In this document: one piece after another, positions 7,040 through 8,995 of the stretch | Position numbering within the stretch: position 1 is the stretch's first letter | Layout: each line of letters starts with the position of its first letter | NCBI GenBank assembly: GCA_021772845.1 | Contig: JAJFLF010000351.1 | Location: 1-8,995, forward strand | Direction of reading: 5' to 3' | Origin: Mariprofundus sp. | GTDB taxonomy: Bacteria; Pseudomonadota; Zetaproteobacteria; Mariprofundales; Mariprofundaceae | Length of the DNA: 8,995 bases | Translations under genes and position numbers: made by a program | The notes under the pieces: model-generated | Told to the model about the DNA's origin: nothing | Seen by the model: only the letters and a program-made list of their open reading frames with translations | Database searches by the model: none

Positions 7040-8968
7040 GTGGGAAACGAGAAGAGAGCACAGAGCGAACTGCGCAAACGGGCGGAGGCTAAACTGGCCG
7101 CTAAAGGTGAGCCATTGCCTGAGCTCTCCTCTCAGGATTCTCAAACGCTGATCCACGAATTGCGTACCCATCAGATCGAGTTGGAGATGCAGAATGAAGA
7201 GTTGCGCAGGTCTGAGCAGGCGCTGACTCAGGCGCGCGATCGCTTTACCGATCTGTATGATTTTGCACCGATTGGTTGTGTCACCATCAGTGACAAGGGC
7301 CTTATACTCCAGGTTAATCTCACGCTGGCTGGCATGCTGGTCATGGATCGAAGCAGGATGATAAAACAGCGTTTTTCTACCTTTGTTGCCGATCAGGATC
7401 AGGATGCTTATTACCATCACCGAAAAGCAGTCATTGATTCAAAGCAGCGGCAGAGTGCTGAATTTCGCATGCTTAAAGTCGATGGAAGCCTGTTCTGGGC
7501 GCGTATTGAAACCACGCTTGAGCGCAACGCAGATACGGCTAGCGAAAACCTGCGGATGGTTGTTTCAGATATCAGTGAACGAAAAAAAGCAGAAGCAAAG
7601 TCTTTTGAACTGATTCAGGCTATTGGGCAGGTGGCCGAAGGCATTATGTTGACTGATTCCAAAGGGATCATCGAATACGTCAATCAGGCATTCACCCACA
7701 ACACCGGTTATACGCTTGAGGAAGCGGTTGGAAACAACCCCAGAATGCTTCATTCCGGCCGTCAGAATATCAGCTTTTATAAAAAGATGTGGTCGGAAAT
7801 TTATCGTAGCGGGGAGTGGCAGGGAAAGATTTGGAACAAACGTAAAAATGGTGAGATATTTGCAGAGCGTCTGCATATCAACACGATCAAGGGAATTGAT
7901 GGTGAAATTACCCACTATTGTGGTGTTTTTTCAGACATATCAGAACAGCTTTCACTGGAGAGCCAGTTACTGCAGGCCCAAAAAATGGAAGCGATTGGAA
8001 CCCTGGTGGGCGGCATTGCCCATGATTTTAATAATATGCTGGCAGCGATTACCGGCAGTCTTTATTTAGCCAAAGAAGATGCCAAATCGTTGCCTGCAGT
8101 GACGCACCAGCTGGATGGTATCAACACGCAGTGTTTTCGTGCCGCGGATATGATTTCACAACTGTTGATATTTGCCCGTAAAAGCATGGTGGATATCAGG
8201 CCGATTAATTTTACCGCTTTCCTTAAAGAAGTATTCAAGTTATCCATAGTATCCGTACCGGAAAATATTCGGCTTATCGATCATATATGTGCTGAAGAGC
8301 TGCAAATTCGAGGTGATACAACGCAGTTACAGCAGATGCTGATGAATCTGCTTGCCAATGCCCGGGATGCGGTCGCTTATGCCGAGAAGCCATCTATTAG
8401 CGTCTCGCTTTCGGCATACGTTGCCGATTTAGACTTCCTGCAACGACACCCGGAAGTGGATCATAGACATTTTGCCAAGCTTAGTGTCACTGATAATGGT
8501 TATGGCATTCCCGAACTGAACATAAAACACCTCTTTGAGCCCTTTTTCACCTCCAAAGAAGTGGGTAAAGGTAGTGGCCTTGGCCTGGCGATGCTTTATG
8601 GGGCAGTTCAGACCCATGCTGGTGTGGTTGAAGTTGAAAGCCAGGTCAATGAGGGGGCCAGTTTTCATATCTATTTGCCACTTTATGATAGTGAGGAAGT
8701 GACACTTCAGCTTAAGATGAAAGAGACCATCAGCAGAGGCGAGGGTGAAACCATACTGCTGGTTGATGATGATGAATCCGTTCGCAATGCCATGAAAAAA
8801 GTGTTGGAGAAGCTGGGCTACAAGGTGATTGTTGCGACAGATGGATTGCAAGCGGTGCAGATATTCAAACAGCAGAGTGCGTCCATCGATCTGCTCATCT
8901 TCGATGTTGTGATGCCGGTTATGGGGGGGGCTGGAAGCCGCAAGGCAGATGCGCGCAGTAAATCCTGA
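7040..8968 (+). CDS. HK3: PAS-PAS hybrid histidine kinase, receiver frameshifted
   Basis: This soluble sensor kinase matches HK1 almost without gaps. It has the N-terminal module (about 5-62), PAS1 (about 67-182), PAS2 (about 188-302), H328 in GGIAHDFNN, N-box N440 in LLANARDA, G1 DNGYGI (D485), G2 GKGSGLGLA, and a linker to a receiver with VDDDE (575-579) and phospho-acceptor D622 in IFDVVMP. After MGG (628-630) the frame leaves the receiver and stops at TGA 8966-8968, giving 642 aa. Removing one G from the run at 8923-8930 restores LEAARQMRAV and IFSTGY. GTG 7040 is the only reasonable start: a TAG lies in frame at 7013-7015 with no ATG between, and the product aligns with HK1. As read, the receiver lacks its switch Thr and Lys helices and is unlikely to fold normally, while the kinase core is intact. 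Confidence 0.88.
   Translation: MGNEKRAQSELRKRAEAKLAAKGEPLPELSSQDSQTLIHELRTHQIELEMQNEELRRSEQALTQARDRFTDLYDFAPIGCVTISDKGLILQVNLTLAGMLVMDRSRMIKQRFSTFVADQDQDAYYHHRKAVIDSKQRQSAEFRMLKVDGSLFWARIETTLERNADTASENLRMVVSDISERKKAEAKSFELIQAIGQVAEGIMLTDSKGIIEYVNQAFTHNTGYTLEEAVGNNPRMLHSGRQNISFYKKMWSEIYRSGEWQGKIWNKRKNGEIFAERLHINTIKGIDGEITHYCGVFSDISEQLSLESQLLQAQKMEAIGTLVGGIAHDFNNMLAAITGSLYLAKEDAKSLPAVTHQLDGINTQCFRAADMISQLLIFARKSMVDIRPINFTAFLKEVFKLSIVSVPENIRLIDHICAEELQIRGDTTQLQQMLMNLLANARDAVAYAEKPSISVSLSAYVADLDFLQRHPEVDHRHFAKLSVTDNGYGIPELNIKHLFEPFFTSKEVGKGSGLGLAMLYGAVQTHAGVVEVESQVNEGASFHIYLPLYDSEEVTLQLKMKETISRGEGETILLVDDDESVRNAMKKVLEKLGYKVIVATDGLQAVQIFKQQSASIDLLIFDVVMPVMGGAGSRKADARSKS
7116..7146. repeat. 31-bp inverted match to 2160-2190 (HK3 copy)
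   Basis: This stretch is the exact reverse complement of 2160-2190 and lies in the N-terminal module of HK3. The bases immediately flanking it on both sides differ between the copies, so 31 bp is the maximal exact block. The genes around it remain similar but diverged. Confidence 0.85.
8923..8930 (+). repeat. G8 homopolymer in the HK3 receiver (frameshift site)
   Basis: ATG followed by seven more G makes a run of eight. With seven G in total the receiver frame continues (MGGLEAARQM); with eight it shifts and stops 36 nt later at 8966-8968. The run is therefore an on/off-type slippage site or a sequence-error site. Confidence 0.9.
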
Positions 8969-8995
8969 CATAGCTGTTATCTTTTCTACGGGTTA
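8931..8995 (+). pseudogene. Out-of-frame continuation of the HK3 receiver, open to window end
   Basis: Read from CTG at 8931, this stretch encodes LEAARQMRAV, NPDIA and VIFSTGY. It matches the HK1 receiver after its phospho-acceptor (IEAFNRIREI, QPDIN, VIFSTGY). It includes the switch Thr position and is open to the window edge. It is the distal receiver of HK3, displaced by one base. The conserved Lys and the true stop must lie beyond the window. Confidence 0.85.

Noticed and set aside
6855..7061. 68-codon minus-strand frame in the divergent intergenic region
   Set aside because: It overlaps the HK3 start, has no ribosome site, and its residue composition does not resemble a protein family.

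Overview
The window is a compact sensory-transduction locus, probably from a gammaproteobacterium. This is judged from protein style and moderate GC only; no rRNA, tRNA or housekeeping marker is present, so the genus cannot be named. Four genes account for almost all of the sequence. Three are paralogous PAS-domain sensor histidine kinases (HKs). The fourth is a large CheB-CheR-PAS fusion protein. I see no IS element, CRISPR array, tRNA or rRNA.

Layout: 1-196 is a non-coding flank with a 16-bp perfect palindrome. 197-2254 (minus) is a hybrid HK with a C-terminal receiver (REC), cut by one in-frame amber codon at 659-661 into an HK part and a REC part. 2247-3559 (minus) is a second HK without REC, split by a one-base frameshift at about 3298; its end overlaps the start of the first HK by 8 bp. 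3665-6670 (minus) is the intact cheB-cheR-PAS fusion. 6671-7039 is a divergent intergenic region. 7040-8995 (plus) is a third hybrid HK, closely similar to the first. Its receiver is thrown out of frame by a run of eight G and the gene runs off the window.

The minus-strand genes are probably one transcription unit in the order cheBR, HK2, HK1, with HK3 divergently transcribed. All three kinases begin with the same short helical module (ELRTHQIELE...QNEELR) followed by a PAS domain, so they look like products of local duplication. The CheBR fusion lacks the CheB receiver domain, and no MCP, CheA or CheW gene is present. The locus therefore looks like a PAS-based signalling hub rather than a flagellar chemotaxis operon; this is inference.

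The most notable observation is that each of the three kinases carries one simple lesion (nonsense, apparent -1, apparent +1), while the 3-kb CheBR frame between them is open throughout. Phase variation or recoding, ongoing decay of redundant paralogs, and sequencing error are the competing explanations. Read-level evidence would separate them.
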